Below are positions 49,481 through 61,262 of a stretch of DNA of 64,000 nucleotides, piece by piece (within the stretch, counting starts at the first letter, position 1; each line of letters opens with the position of its first letter). This DNA is from Oscheius sp. JU75 (taxonomy: Eukaryota > Nematoda > Chromadorea > Rhabditida > Rhabditidae): NCBI GenBank assembly GCA_037178855.1, contig JASJZC010000004.1, positions 4,774,001 to 4,838,000 on the forward strand, in the 5' to 3' direction. Under the pieces are notes generated by a model, which ran no database searches, was not told the origin of the DNA, and was given only the letters and a program-made list of their open reading frames with translations. Both the position numbers and the translations under genes were made by a program.

Positions 49481-49954
49481 CTGTTGAAAAAGGAGCTACC
49501 ATGCCACTTGACCAGCACATCGGAACACCGAAGTCCATTTTATGGACCACACAGTAACCACTGCCAAACTGAGAGGTTCTAGAAACTGAGAGAAAGTTGA
49601 AAGAAGATCAGCAACGTTTTTGAAGCAGTTGATGGAAATAGGCCGTCTAGCCAGACTGAAGATTTCCGAAAGATTTTATTGGCAGAGCATGCAATGCACG
49701 TAACGTGCAGGACAACCCTGTTAAACGTGTTCAAAATAACGTGCGTAAAACGAGGAACAGGGGGCACAATTATGAAACAATCTGATTAAACTGCAGAAGT
49801 TAATAGATGACTGAGGTCTATAACAGAGTCATATGTACAACAGGACCCTAGAACACGGGGGAAGGGGGCAATGTAACAATCTGGCAGTGGATGGGGGTCA
49901 ATAAAAATGTAGGTGTCGAACCTATAACGTGGGAGAGTGGATACAACTTGACAA
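49481..49954. other. Gap upstream of the homeodomain-like gene
   Basis: May hold its missing first exon and the 3' UTR of the CCCH gene. A minus frame at 49767-49579 (MPPVPRFTHV...) has no family support. Confidence 0.4.
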
Positions 49955-51211
49955 TCAGTTCTTCTCGACGCGGAGATGTTCCATAGAGTTGAAGCGCTTC
50001 AGAGACGAGGCCATATTCAGATTGGAGACGGAACGACGACGGGCGAACTTGTTCAGTGCCATGACGCTGGTGGCAGGTCTCATCGGGTTGATGCCTCTCG
50101 AGATGTTGTCTCCAAATCGAGGGGTGTCGTCGGAGGCCAAACACATCAGAGATCTAAAAATTAAAATAATGTGATTCAAGACGAGTACTCACCCGCCAAT
50201 CTTGCGGTTGGTCAACGTCGTCTTCTGTCTCTGATCTTTGGCAGCACTTTGAGAGACCCTCGGGAACACCGGGTACTTGTCCATCTGATCAGGAGTGACA
50301 TCGTTGTGGCTGGATCCTCCCGACTTGTGAAGAAGGGCGGTCACAGCCATCTGGACACGTCGCGGCAGAGTTCGGAACTCGCGATCAGCCGGATGGATGA
50401 ACTCGCAGCGACTTCCGTAAGGGCAGTCTTGATCGTTGCTGCCGTGGCTCAATTGGAGGTCTGTGCCCTCGTAGTGCTTGCAGAGCTTCGTCTTGAATCG
50501 AGGGTTACGAGATGGCTGAATTTGATGCTTACAACATATCAAGAAAGACACATACTAGTGTTCCGCGTCTCTCCTGATTTCCGTGTGCGAAAAGGCAGTT
50601 GGCGCCCATCTTGCATGATCCCGTCGCAGCGTAGTTGACGCAGAGCTTTGTCTTGTAGTTCGGAGGAACCGGGATGGGCATACGTCTCGATGGCTGCTTG
50701 AACTCGGGCGACAGCTCCACCGTATCGTCGCTGATGCTGATCTTCGACAGCTCAGCAAGAACGTCGTGATGCATGTGGTGATCTCTGAAACATATTTTGT
50801 GAATCAGGAAGGTAAAACAACGAACCCTCGGTCGAAAGCCTGTCCGTAGCGGAGATGACTAGGTGCAACGAAATGCGAATTCGTCGGCAGAGGCGTCGAG
50901 GTCAGCAAGGGACGCACAGCGGAATCGGTAGTGGGATTCATATGGGCCGGCTGCGGCTGCTGACTGTGAACGTCCTGGTAATAGACGTGCTGCGGAGCTG
51001 GAGCATAATAGGGGGCAGTGTAGACAGGTCCAGGATTGGCGACAATTACATAAGGTGGCTGCTGAGCTGAACGGCCAATTTCAGTAAGAAGAGCAAGATA
51101 AAGCTTACCGACGGGGACCATCATCGGCTGCGGTTGGTAATAGACGGGAGCACCATATTGAGCGTATTGAGATGGATCATGAACTGGCTGTACATTGTTA
51201 TAGTTGTACAT
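49955..51211 (-). CDS. Tandem CCCH zinc-finger RNA-binding protein
   Basis: Five exons (51211-51109, 51066-50826, 50784-50556, about 50514-50196, about 50155-49955). The N-terminal third is Tyr/Pro/Gln-rich low complexity (MYNYNNVQPV, PVYYQPQPMM). Finger 1 is canonical C-x8-C-x5-C-x3-H within NYKTKLCVNYAATGSC and KMGANCLFAH. Finger 2 starts RFKTKLCKHYEG and ends CPYGSRCEFIH, with 18 rather than about 8-10 residues between its first two Cys. The YKTKLC lead sequences are those of the TTP/MEX-5/OMA group, which binds AU-rich 3' UTRs, in nematodes mainly in oocytes and embryos. The tail is Arg/Ser-rich (FARRRSVSNLNM), suited to kinase control. Cytoplasmic RNA regulator by family. Confidence 0.87.
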
Positions 51212-51639
51212 TACTGAAAATGAACGAACATAGGTAGGAAAATGATCGAAGACTAAAAAAAAATACACATCTCTCGCCAACTTTGCATAGATCGGCTCAC
51301 TTTGCAAGAAAACTAGGCTGAAACAAAGCAACAGAAAGACATTTCACTCCAGGAACGAACAAATGACAAGAACGCCCTCGAAAAACAGTTATTAAGGGTA
51401 TCCTAGACCAATTTCCTCTGGTTTCATGTCGTTTTCATTTTCGGCAGCAAGTAAGAGCAAAAGTATCACAGAAAGACGTATAGAAATCGCGGAAAGTCAC
51501 AGAAGAAACAAATCTGGAAAACCACAAGAACTCGACTTGGCGCGCGTTTCGTATACCGTATGCTCCAATCGTTTCGTGAGCCTGATTTGGATTGTCCTTT
51601 AATTTTTAGCAATCTTGCCAAGAGGGCTATCTTGGGTCT

Positions 51640-51793
51640 TCATCTCTCCTTCTTTCGTCGTTGCAGAGAGTAACAGAATCCAGTAGACAATACCAAGGAG
51701 AGAATCACGAGAACCGACAAAACAAGCGACTCTGAAAATTTAGCTGAGGCGCTGGAACGAGCAGGAACGGGCAGAACCCCACGATATTCTAGT
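51640..51793 (-). CDS. Orphan terminal exon encoding a membrane anchor
   Basis: After TTTCTACTAG the minus frame reads YRGVLPVPARSSAS, then a hydrophobic segment (LVLSVLVILSLVLSTGF), a basic cytosolic tail LQRRKKER and TGA (51642-51640). It looks like the last exon of a single-pass membrane protein. No upstream exon was found; the sequence at 51.83-52.52 kb is duplicated DGK-intron material. It may be part of a pseudogene. Confidence 0.35.
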
Positions 51794-51959
51794 AGAAAGT
51801 AGGAAGGAAGAAACGAAGTTTGCGCTGTCTAACAAGAAAACACGAAGATATTCGAGAAGATGAACACGAGTAGTGTTTCCCAGAAGCTGTGAGAGTTTCG
51901 CAGGGTAAACAATGTTCGGGAAGAGAGAACAAGAAGGTCAAGTACTGCAGCTTCCAGAA

Positions 51960-52524
51960 GAGCCAGTCGAGGAGATGGAACCGAGGAGACAGTCAAGCGA
52001 AAAGAATGTAAGAGAGAAAGAACAGGAGACTTTTGACACATCTTTTTTAGACTACCAATCTACTTCGGTAGTAGCGGACTGGGCTCCTCCACTGTCATGG
52101 TCGTGCAGCTACCGGCAGGGGGTGAATCCGAAGTAGACCGATTCCTGTCCTCCACTTCCAGCACGGGCTCCCAGACCGAGGAAGGCAAACGTCATCGCAG
52201 CTCTTGAATGACTCCAGCACTGGATTGCTCCTTTCAGTCTCTTGGAGATTAGAGCTGACAGGATCTGACAGCGACAGCAATTAGTGTTTTGAAGCGACTT
52301 CAAACGAAGTTCTGGAAACTCTTAATTGTCTAGTAGTTTCTACAAACTTGTTTCAAAAACACTAATTATCCGAAAATCTGGACCGAATGGATGGTAATGC
52401 AACAAAGGGACAGCTCCACATTGGTTCAGACCCAGAGACACTGGAAGCTTTGTTTGGATTCTGGCTACCGAGAGAGTCAGCAACTCTTTCTTTTTTGTTG
52501 GGAAACTTTAAGTTCCAGGACGCC
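51960..52524. repeat. Inverted, shortened copy of the DGK intron segment
   Basis: Bases 52524-52268 match 37927-38180 in reverse orientation, including the hairpin element (about 52278-52367). Bases 52078-51962 match the end of the TMTAVG relic and following sequence (38650-38775), with small indels. The tandem array between them is replaced by about 180 bp of other sequence. The copy stops a few bases into the DGK exon (GGACGCC). Confidence 0.85.
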
Positions 52525-53084
52525 CCTCGACGCCTCGGTTCTACGTGATCACTGAAAGACTCTTAATTGCAAGGACAGTAGGCGAAATAGCAATGCCAAG
52601 ATGCTGCTCTAAAGGACAAGAAACTCCACGGACACATGGACGAACATGGAGCTGGAGCTGATGCGAGTATTTAGAAAAGTGGACAGAGAAAAGAAGGAAG
52701 TTGTCAGAGACGATAGTGACCCTCATTTGAAGTGGTCAGTTTAGGTAGATAGCCCCAAAATAAGAACCCCCTCCACTGTAATAATTGCCCACCAATCTTC
52801 TTTTACGATGTTCAGCTGTGTACATACTCTTTTATTTACAAACAGAAGATATGCAAACATTTTAAGATCTCTCTAAAGGAATCACAGTGTGGAGGAGATG
52901 TGGAAGGGAGAAAACACGTAAGCATACAAGTTGAAAAGGTAGAAAAAAAGGAAAGTATTCATACGATGAGATCTTCAGTGTCGGACCCGACTTCCAACAG
53001 ATGTTGGCTTCTGAATAGATGTTTTAGCGGACTCGTAACTTTATCCACAAAAAATTTCTTAGTAAAGTCATGGTGTAACTGTTT
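52525..53084. other. 3' flank of the copper ATPase gene
   Basis: No supported gene. Its end overlaps the left arm of a foldback element at 53033. Confidence 0.45.
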
Positions 53085-53149
53085 CTAGAAAAATTTCTTT
53101 CTGGAAAACCGTGACTTTACACAGAATTTTTTTTTGGACAAAGTTACGG
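53033..53149. mobile_element. Foldback element containing the copper ATPase stop codon
   Basis: Left arm TCGTAACTTTATCC...TAAAGTCATGG (53033-53073) pairs with the right arm CCGTGACTTTACAC...GGACAAAGTTACGG (53109-53149) over about 41 bp with some mismatches. The loop holds a second, smaller inverted repeat (GTTTCTAGAAA...TTTCTGGAAAAC). The right arm and loop are read as the last codons of the ATPase. Confidence 0.75.
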
Positions 53150-56100
53150 CTTCATGACTAGCATACTTTTGTTTTCTTGAATTACTGATAATACTGCTCG
53201 TAGAGCCCAGAATCGAGCCCATTTTGCTGGACAAGAGGGAGAGGCGAGAGCCTCGGAAGGTGGCATTGGCGTCCAGACCGCGCTGTACAGATACCTGAAT
53301 TTGTTTACATTTTTGCGGCAAAATTTAACAAAAGATACCTCAAACGTGCCGGAATCGAGCTTCTTCTGGTGCTGTTTGAACTCGTTACAGTAGAGAGCCC
53401 CGTAAGTTGGCTTTTTGAAATGACGGAGAAGGAGCGATGAGGTGACGACAGAGACACTGCTGGCAGCCATTGCTGCCGCGGCCATCCAAGGCTGAAGAGT
53501 AAGTCCAAGCGGTTTGAACATGCCAGCGGCGAGCGGGATTCCTATAGCGTTGTAGACGATGGCAAAGAGGAAGTTCAAACGGATACGACGAGTTGTTTTC
53601 TTCGACAGCTTGATGGCTCCGACGACATCAATCAGATCGTTCTGAAAAAGCAATATAAGTTTTTTCTAGAAGAAAGAATAGTCAGTTATTCAAGATTATT
53701 AGGCATACCGTTCGGTAGACTACTGTAAGATTTACCGAGCTTCTTTGCAACGTGGTCAAAAAGTACGGATTCCGAGAATAAAAGAAGTTTTACGTTGTGA
53801 TCCCAAAAGAAATCCGTCCAGGCTTCTACCGAATATAGGATTCCCTATCTGTCATGCCACTATATATTAATGTTTGCAGATGATGCAAAATGATTTTCCA
53901 GCAAAAGTGATGGTTTTTGTTACATTCGCGAGTACTTTTCCCTTACCAAAATCCTCGCTGTTCCTTTTAGGACTAGTGGTAGAAGAATAGTACAAAACCC
54001 ACTCTGACAAGAACAATTCCAGCACTCTCGATGGCAACATCACTTCCTGCCGCTATTGCGATTCCTACTTCGGCCTGTGCCAGAGCTGGACTGTCATTGA
54101 CGCCGTCTCCGACCATAGCCACCTTCTCGCCCATCGACTGCAGCTGCTTGATCTTCTCCTGCTTTTGGTTCGGCAGGACTTCGGCAAATACGTCTGCTAT
54201 TCCAACCTTCGGAATTTTCTTCGAAACTACAAGGAAAAAAGCTACCTGTTTTGCAGTGGTTTCCGCAGTTTTGGCATTGTCTCCGGTGAGGAGGACCACG
54301 CTCATTTTCATCTTCATCAGTGCCCAGACGGCCAAGGCTGCCTCTTTTTTGACCTTGTCCGCGATGGAAATGACCGCTACCACCTCCCCTAAACCCTTAT
54401 TATTAACCGAAGAAGATAGAAACTACCATTGACAGCACACAAGACGGAAATGTGTCCCTTCTTCTGTTCCTTTTCCAGCGCGTCTGCAGTTTTCCCGTCC
54501 ACGATAATATTATGCCGAGACATCATCCGGGCACTGCCGACAATCACATCGTAGGTGTCCTTTTCTCCAGGGAGTGCCGTCGAATTTGCTGAAGCCAGCG
54601 TGTACATCACTTCCGTGTTGGGAAGGACCATCTCTGCTCCTTCCAAAATGTTCTAAATGCACTTTTCAGGGCACAAAAATCGAAACGTACCGGAACATTG
54701 GCCTTGGTCTTGAGCAGATTCATGCACTTGTTGACTCCCTCGATGCGACAGGTGACTCCGTGACCGGCAGAGACATGGAATCTCGAGGTGGCTGCCCAGG
54801 TCGGATCCTCGAGGAATTGTTTGGCAAAGGCGGCGATCGCGGCCCCGATCGGGTGTTCAGAAAGGGACTCCGTGGAGCCGATCAGAAGAGCCAGCTTCTT
54901 GACCGAGAGGATAGATTGGGTTTTGAGGGCGAGAATTGCCACCACGCGTGGTTTTCCTTCCGTAATGGTTCCAGTCTTGTCGAAAACGACTGTGGTAACC
55001 TGAAATGAGGAGTTTTGAAACAACAATTGGCTACTGTTCGGGTTGGTATTATCTCCATGAAGCACTTTCATGGATATAATATGCGTTACATTGGCAGAAG
55101 AGGCCGGAAATGCCAGCTTGCCAACTTAAAGATGCCGCTGACAATGAAATCTTATACCAATCATGAGTATGGTATGGAATGGAATGAACCAGATTGAGTG
55201 AGTGTCTCGACCTCCCAGTTGAAAGTCACAGAAACATTTTGACTCTGATCGTAATCAGCGAAAATAGCTCATCCGCAAGAGGCGATGTACTCACACTAGT
55301 ATACAATGCACCCTTGAATATTCCTACCTTATGAACTCCTTCCAATGGCTCGCCTCCCTTTATGAGAATTCCATTCGTGGCTCCGACTCCAGTTCCAACC
55401 ATTACAGCTGTCGGAGTGGCCAGTCCCAAGCTGCATGGACAAGCTATTGCCAAGACCGTGATTGCAGCCTCGAAAGCGACCTTGATTATTCGCTCAAAAC
55501 GAAGCAGTGAGGTCTAAAAAGATATTTTTGATGAATTTTGAGCAATGCTCACCTCATTTGTCCGTTCCTCTTCCCAATATCCGATGATTGTCCAGGCTAT
55601 AAGAGTCAGCAGAGCCAGTCCTATGACCGTTGGCACAAAGTAGCCGGCAATTTTATCAGCCAGCTGCTGTATTGGTGCCTTGCTCGTTTGTGCCTCCTCG
55701 ACGAGACGAACAATCTGGGCCAGCGTTGAATCCTTGCCGATGTGCGTGGCTCGAACAATGAGAACGCCTTTTTGATTGACAGAGCCTCCGATCACTGTGC
55801 TCCCGGTCTTCTTCACAACTGGCATCGATTCTCCGGTGATGAAACTCTCGTCGGCAGAGCTCTTTCCGTCGATTACGATTCCGTCCACAGGGACCTTGGC
55901 TCCGGGAAGGATCTTGATCAGATCGTCTCTTTGCACCTGAAATATGTCGGTTTTAGAGCATGGGCGCTGCCGACTTTTAAAACTCAATGAGGGAGAGACA
56001 GCGAAATGTTATGAGGATGGTTTGGACAGAGTCATAGGCCGACTTGACAGACGGGTAGGATAAGGCCAAATGCGTAGACAGTTACAGACAGGCAAAGGTA

Positions 56101-59100
56101 AAGTGATTGACAAAATTTGAACAGGAAAAGTGTTTAGAATGTGCAGAACAGTTCGTTTCAAACAGAAAAGCAACCTACCAGCTCGATATTGATTCCCCGT
56201 TCCGAAGTGACATGTCCATCCGAATCCAGACTGACCAAGGTAGCTTCTTTGGCTTGAAGAGACATCAGTCGACTCAGTGCTTCCGATGTTTTGCCCTGTA
56301 TTCCATGTCATTTCTTTGAAAAAGTTATATACCTTGGCAGTGTGTTCGAGCATTCTGCCCAAGGCGACAAAGACGATGAGCATCGGCGGAACATCGAAAA
56401 AGGTCATCGGACTCGAGCTCCATTTCAGAATCATTGCCGCGAGAAGGATGAGAATCGAATAAGCGTAGGCGATCGTCGTGGCCATCACAATCAGCACGTC
56501 CATGTTGGCCGTTCCGTGTCTCAAGGCCTTGTACGAGGCCACGTAGAAGTATCTTCCGCCTATTATCTGGAGCATCAATTTCGTAGAGAGAGAAACAAGA
56601 AATTCACCTGGACTGGAGTACAAAAGAGAAAGAGAAGTAAATTGTCGAGAGATAGAGCCGGGGTGAGAATCGGGGTTTGATTTTCTGGGTGCATTGGAGT
56701 GTGGAGGATCCAATGGAAGATAATCATGATGAGCATGACAGGAACTCCGCAGATCAGACTGAGCAAGAAGGTTACTCGCCATCTGAACATAGGATTACAA
56801 TAAAGAACTTTAGGCCCCCTTCTCTTCGACTCACACAGGAAATTTCTTAAATAAAGACGAATCTTGCGGACATTTACAGTTTCGAGAGCTCTTACCGAAC
56901 GCTTTCAATCCTTTCCGTAGGTTTCACAATAATCAAATCTTGTTTACGAAAGCGAAAAAGTGGAAATATGCTTCAAAAACCGATAGCCAACTACGGGCAA
57001 ATTCAGTAATCTCCAAACACTAGCATAGGCAGCGTTCTTTGTAAGCTGGCCCTTCACTATCTAGGTCATCCCTTTTATGCCAGAATCCCCCACATTGAAA
57101 TGATTCTGCCTCACAAAACAACATCGTTTCCGCCATTTTCTTGTCAGTTTACTTTTTGACCTCCTCCGAATGATCGAGCCGCTTGATCTGATCATCTTTG
57201 CTGGCCAGCTCCGCCGTGTATCCTAGTCCCTCTATCACGGAAATGATGTCTCTCGGCCCGATGACGACGGGAGAAAACTCGACAGTGGCCATTGAGGTGG
57301 CCAGCGAGACTGAACAGCTCTCAATTCCACTCTTGGCCATCACATGGGATTCCACTCGACTGACATCCGACTCGGATCCAAGTCCTCCTAGCTAAAAATT
57401 GGTTTTCAGACCAAATAGGCGAGTTTATCTTACAACAAGGTGTATTTTATTGAAGTTGGAAGAAGGCGTGTCGATGAGAGTGGCCTTGTATCCGAGAGAG
57501 TTCATTTCCTCGACGATTCGGTCGCAAGAAATGAGATTGCTGTCGTAGTTGACTTCAGCCTTGGCCGCTATCAGTGCCACGACTATCGAATGTATTCCTA
57601 AATCAGTTTCTAATGAATAAGGAGAGCTTCCGAACCGTTGAGCTTGGCAATATTCCGCTCAATGTACTGCACACACGAGGCACAGGTCATTCCTTCCACA
57701 GCCAACGTACATTTCTCCAGATTGTCTACAGGCTAAAGATCATTTTCAGTCAGAATAGGAGAATACTGACAGTTTTCTGGAAATTGACACCGTTCAACTG
57801 GAGCTGAACGGTATCCTCTGCACTCTTCGAATTGTAGGTGACATTGCTCGATTCGGATGACGGGACGGGAGTAGGCTCCTTCCTTGGCTGTTCTCGTTCT
57901 ATGGAGCATTCTGAAAGAAGCGGGGTTTGAGGAGCTCATAAATCTTTTTCTTCAGCGGCAGCTATACCGAATCGGTAGATGATGCTGAGCTAAAAGACAG
58001 ATATGAAAGGCATATTACCAAGATGCAATAGTTATAAGAAGCTGAGACAATTAGGTGAAGTTTGAAGTTCAAGTTGGAGTACTTTCGCGCTTATTAGAGA
58101 GGAAACGACGGGCATAGCTGGGGAACTAGAAACAGGGCTAGAAGGTTTGCTAGCTCCTCATAGAACTTGTCCAGTAGTTCAGATCGAGGAGTTTGTGGTG
58201 AGCTAAAGGAAGTCAAGAAGGTTTGCAGGGAGAGTGCAGAAGAATGGGACATTAAGGAAAGAAACAAAAGAGAGAGAGAGCCGTAGGCAATTTTTATTAG
58301 TCTACGCTAAGATGACCTACTTCTTGACGGGGCGCAGAGCTCTTCCTTCATTGTCGGAGGCGATGACGTGGGATCCGATGTTCTCGTTGATCGCGACGCG
58401 CTTATCCAGCACTCCAGGGCGTAGAATCGACTGGGCAGGCTGCGACTTGAGCTTCGTCTTCTCCCTCTGGGCAATGGCACGCACATCCGAGTTCATCTGG
58501 ACGCTCGGGGGCAGAGAAGTCGTCTGTGCGGTGAGAGCCTGCTTCGTCCACATCTTCGCCTCAGCTGTCTCCGGTCTCTCGATGACCATCGTGATCTGTC
58601 CCGATCTCTGGAGTCCTTTGATCAGGAGGTCACGGGCCACGTCCTTGTCCGTCACCGGCGAAGTGTCTACATCGACTATGTGATCTCCAGTGAGAAGCTG
58701 CTGGGCGGCAAGACTGTTGGCATCGCAGCGACTGACGAGCACACGGTTCTGGTAGTGCTTGATGCCAAGCCCAAGCTTAGGGCCGCCCTGCTGCCAGACG
58801 AGCTTGGCCACAAAGTAGGAGAAACCGTCACGACGCTGGATGAGCTTTTCGCGATCGGCCGGAATGTGACAGCGCTGTTGGAGCTCCTCCACCTTTTTCT
58901 CATCACGACAGACGCGTAGAGTTACGACACCTTGGATCGAGCCGAAGCGGAGAGCACGGAAGAAGCTGTTCGTGTCGGTCATCTTCGTGTCGTTCACTTC
59001 CAAGATCTGGTCTCCGACCTTCAGCTTGCCGTCCGCCAGTGTTCCAGCCTGGACCTTCGTGATGATCAACTTGTCGTTTGGAGTCGCTCCTAGCGGCTCG

Positions 59101-60286
59101 CCTTCCTCCATCTCCAGTTGCAGCTCGAATGTCTTCGCCTCTCCCATCGCTCCGGACTCAAATAGGCACCGACTGCTGTTACTCTCCTTTTATACTCGAT
59201 ACTTGACAGGAAATCTCTTGACAGCAGCTCCAATATAATTGTTTCTCACTACCTAATTGAGCAAACTTGCCAAAATTTCGCAATTTAAAGTACAAAAGCC
59301 TTGAGAGGTTTACAAAGTTAGGTTCCACTGTAGAGTCAGTACGAGAATCTTGTTCCTCTGCTAGGGTAGAGAGAAAATGGCAGCAGGAAAAGCCAAATCA
59401 ACCCGCGTTTCGCACGAGGTCTCCTGCATACGATTACAAGAGCAAATCGGGTCGGACTTGACTAGTATCTGTTATGCTCCTATTGTTGACTCTTCAGCAT
59501 CGTAGAAGAGGCTGATGAGTGACACAGAGTAACTTGTCAAGTGGTCAATGGCGGACAAAAAATAAAATAATTCTACCTCTTGTAGCCATCAGTTGAGCAT
59601 CAAAGCCCATGTCATCTATGGCTTCGGCTACATCCGCTCCGTTAGTTATGGAATCATCAAAAATCACGACTCCTACAATCAGTTTAGTTCGATAAGAAAA
59701 TGGAAAACCTTGTTCTCCCTTCAGATCGACGTTGATCCTTATAACTCCCGGCTTTTTCGAGATATTATCCTGGATGTTGTTCACACAGGCGTGACATGTC
59801 ATTCCCTTGATCGAAATCACTGCTTCGTGCCTAGAAGGCATCTTTGGGGCATCTGCCACGTATGGTTGCTCTGAAAAATGTTGAAATCTGGAAACAAACA
59901 AAATTACCCATTTTGAGGGTGGCATCGAAGCCCATATCGTCAATGATTTCTGCCACCTTGGTGCCGGTCCATTGAGCTGAATCGTAGACGACTTTTCCTT
60001 CGCTCTCGGCCAGCGAGACGACGATACTTTTGATGCCGGGTTTCGTCGAGACGTTGTCCTGAATGTTATTGACACAGGCATGGCACGTCACGCCTCTGGA
60101 AATGACAGCCGGGATTAGGTAAAGTTTGACTCAATCTTACTGGATATCAATTGCGGCTATCATCATTCCAGGACTGGCTGATTTTGTGGGGGTACTTGGG
60201 GCCGCTGGAACGGGAGTGGACATTCTCCGTGAAGACGGAGGGGCTGGTAGTCGAGGAGGGAGTGGACTGTCATCCAGAAGACTCAT
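53085..60286 (-). CDS. cua-1: Copper-transporting P1B-type ATPase (ATP7/CUA-1)
   Basis: Starts [14 protein letters not shown] at 60286. The N-terminus has metal-binding domains with GVTCHAC, GMTCHAC and GMTCASC, and a fourth ferredoxin-like domain ([18 protein letters not shown]) without CxxC. The core has [10 protein letters not shown] (A domain), [14 protein letters not shown] (CPC copper site), [13 protein letters not shown] (phosphorylated Asp), [10 protein letters not shown] (SEHP motif), [12 protein letters not shown] and the late TM residues IVYNAIG and [12 protein letters not shown]. It pumps Cu(I) into the secretory pathway or out of the cell. The C-terminus ([13 protein letters not shown]...) ends in a Lys/Phe-rich tail encoded by a foldback repeat. 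The intron 57913-59576 contains the PDZ gene. Exon borders are partly approximate. Confidence 0.94.
58317..59147 (-). CDS. Intronless two-PDZ-domain protein nested in the ATPase gene
   Basis: Single exon of 276 residues. PDZ1 covers about residues 5-85 ([36 protein letters not shown]). PDZ2 covers about 110-195 ([39 protein letters not shown]). A basic, disordered C-terminus follows (ALRPVKK). The [10 protein letters not shown] form is typical of a nematode-specific PDZ family that I recall as expanded and often sperm-expressed; that part is from memory and not shown here. It lies on the same strand as its host, inside one intron, so it must use its own promoter. Lack of introns among intron-rich neighbours suggests a retrocopy. 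Confidence 0.85.
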   Translation of the reverse strand: MGEAKTFELQLEMEEGEPLGATPNDKLIITKVQAGTLADGKLKVGDQILEVNDTKMTDTNSFFRALRFGSIQGVVTLRVCRDEKKVEELQQRCHIPADREKLIQRRDGFSYFVAKLVWQQGGPKLGLGIKHYQNRVLVSRCDANSLAAQQLLTGDHIVDVDTSPVTDKDVARDLLIKGLQRSGQITMVIERPETAEAKMWTKQALTAQTTSLPPSVQMNSDVRAIAQREKTKLKSQPAQSILRPGVLDKRVAINENIGSHVIASDNEGRALRPVKK

Positions 60287-60530
60287 CCGCTCCCCGTTCA
60301 TTCAGTTCTACAAAATTGTTCATGTGTTAGTGTAGTGAACAGCCAAAAGTATTTTATAGTCTGTTCAGCTAAGAAGTTGAAAACACTGCCCTTTTAAATT
60401 GTTCGTGGTGGATCCTCTTTCACTGAAAAGGGCCCAAAATGAATAAAATTCGGCGAGAAACATGAAAATACGCCGACGTTATCTGATATGAGGCCGACTG
60501 CTTGGATTCGTAAATCGTTTTTCATAGATA
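60287..60530. promoter_or_regulatory. Upstream region of the copper ATPase gene
   Basis: Short interval between the ATPase start and the Tc1-like element. It should hold the minus-strand promoter, though no specific motif was identified. Confidence 0.3.
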
Positions 60531-61262
60531 CAGTGCGCGTCATAACTACAGTGCGGTGCAAAATTATAGGGCCACCCAGTTTTTTGTGCATCCTGGCGCG
60601 GGATGGCGTTTTGAGGTTTCGAGAGTTGCACCAGCGGGTTCGGCGGCTTTCAAAACCCCTGGATAGGTATGCTTCAGCAATTCAGACGTTTTTTTTAAGA
60701 TCAGGCGGGTATTTTTACTAAAAGAGTTGCAGAAGCCTTGGTGCAAAATTATAGGGTCACGTCGACTTGAGCACGCTCGTCGCTGGACAGTTGGGTACCA
60801 AGAGGCATGGTGACTATCAGAGACGAACTGTCTTACCCCCATAGACATCTTATGTTGACAAGTTGTGACGTGTAAAAGTTTTTAAAAGCGTTTTTGTCTA
60901 GTGACCCTAAAATTTTGCACCAAGGCTTCTGCAACTCTTTTAGTAAAAATACCCGCCTGATCTTAAAAAAAAAACGTCTGAATTGCTGAAGCATACCTAC
61001 CCAGGGGTTTTGAAAGCCGCCGAATCCGCTAGTGCAACTCCCGAAACCTCAAAACGCCATCCCGCGCCGGGATGCACAAAAAACTGGGTGGCCCTATAAT
61101 TTTGCACCGCACTGTATAAGGGCACCTCAGTTTTTAGTTGTAGAGGCAAAACTACGCACTTAAAAACAAATCTGACAATGTTATCTTTTTTACAGTATTC
61201 AAAACCTTTATAAAAGAATTATAAACTCATTAGATTATCCTTCTGCCTTATGACGCGCACTG
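60531..61262. mobile_element. Outer Tc1/mariner-like non-autonomous element
   Basis: TA-CAGTGCGCGTCATAA at the left end is perfectly matched by TTATGACGCGCACTG-TA at the right end. No transposase frame is visible. The left end is interrupted 18 bp in by a second element; without it the element is about 166 bp. Confidence 0.8.
60549..61114. mobile_element. Inner Tc1/mariner-like foldback element
   Basis: Begins TA-CAGTGCGGTGCAAAATTA and ends with its reverse complement plus TA. The arms of about 205-210 bp (60549 to about 60757; about 60903-61114) pair almost throughout, around a 145-bp non-coding centre. CAGTGCGGTGCAAAATTATA is a typical Tc1-family terminus. It inserted into the terminal repeat of the outer element. 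Confidence 0.9.

Noticed and set aside
58234-58683. 149-codon plus-strand frame near the PDZ gene
   Set aside because: Antisense shadow of the PDZ2 coding region.
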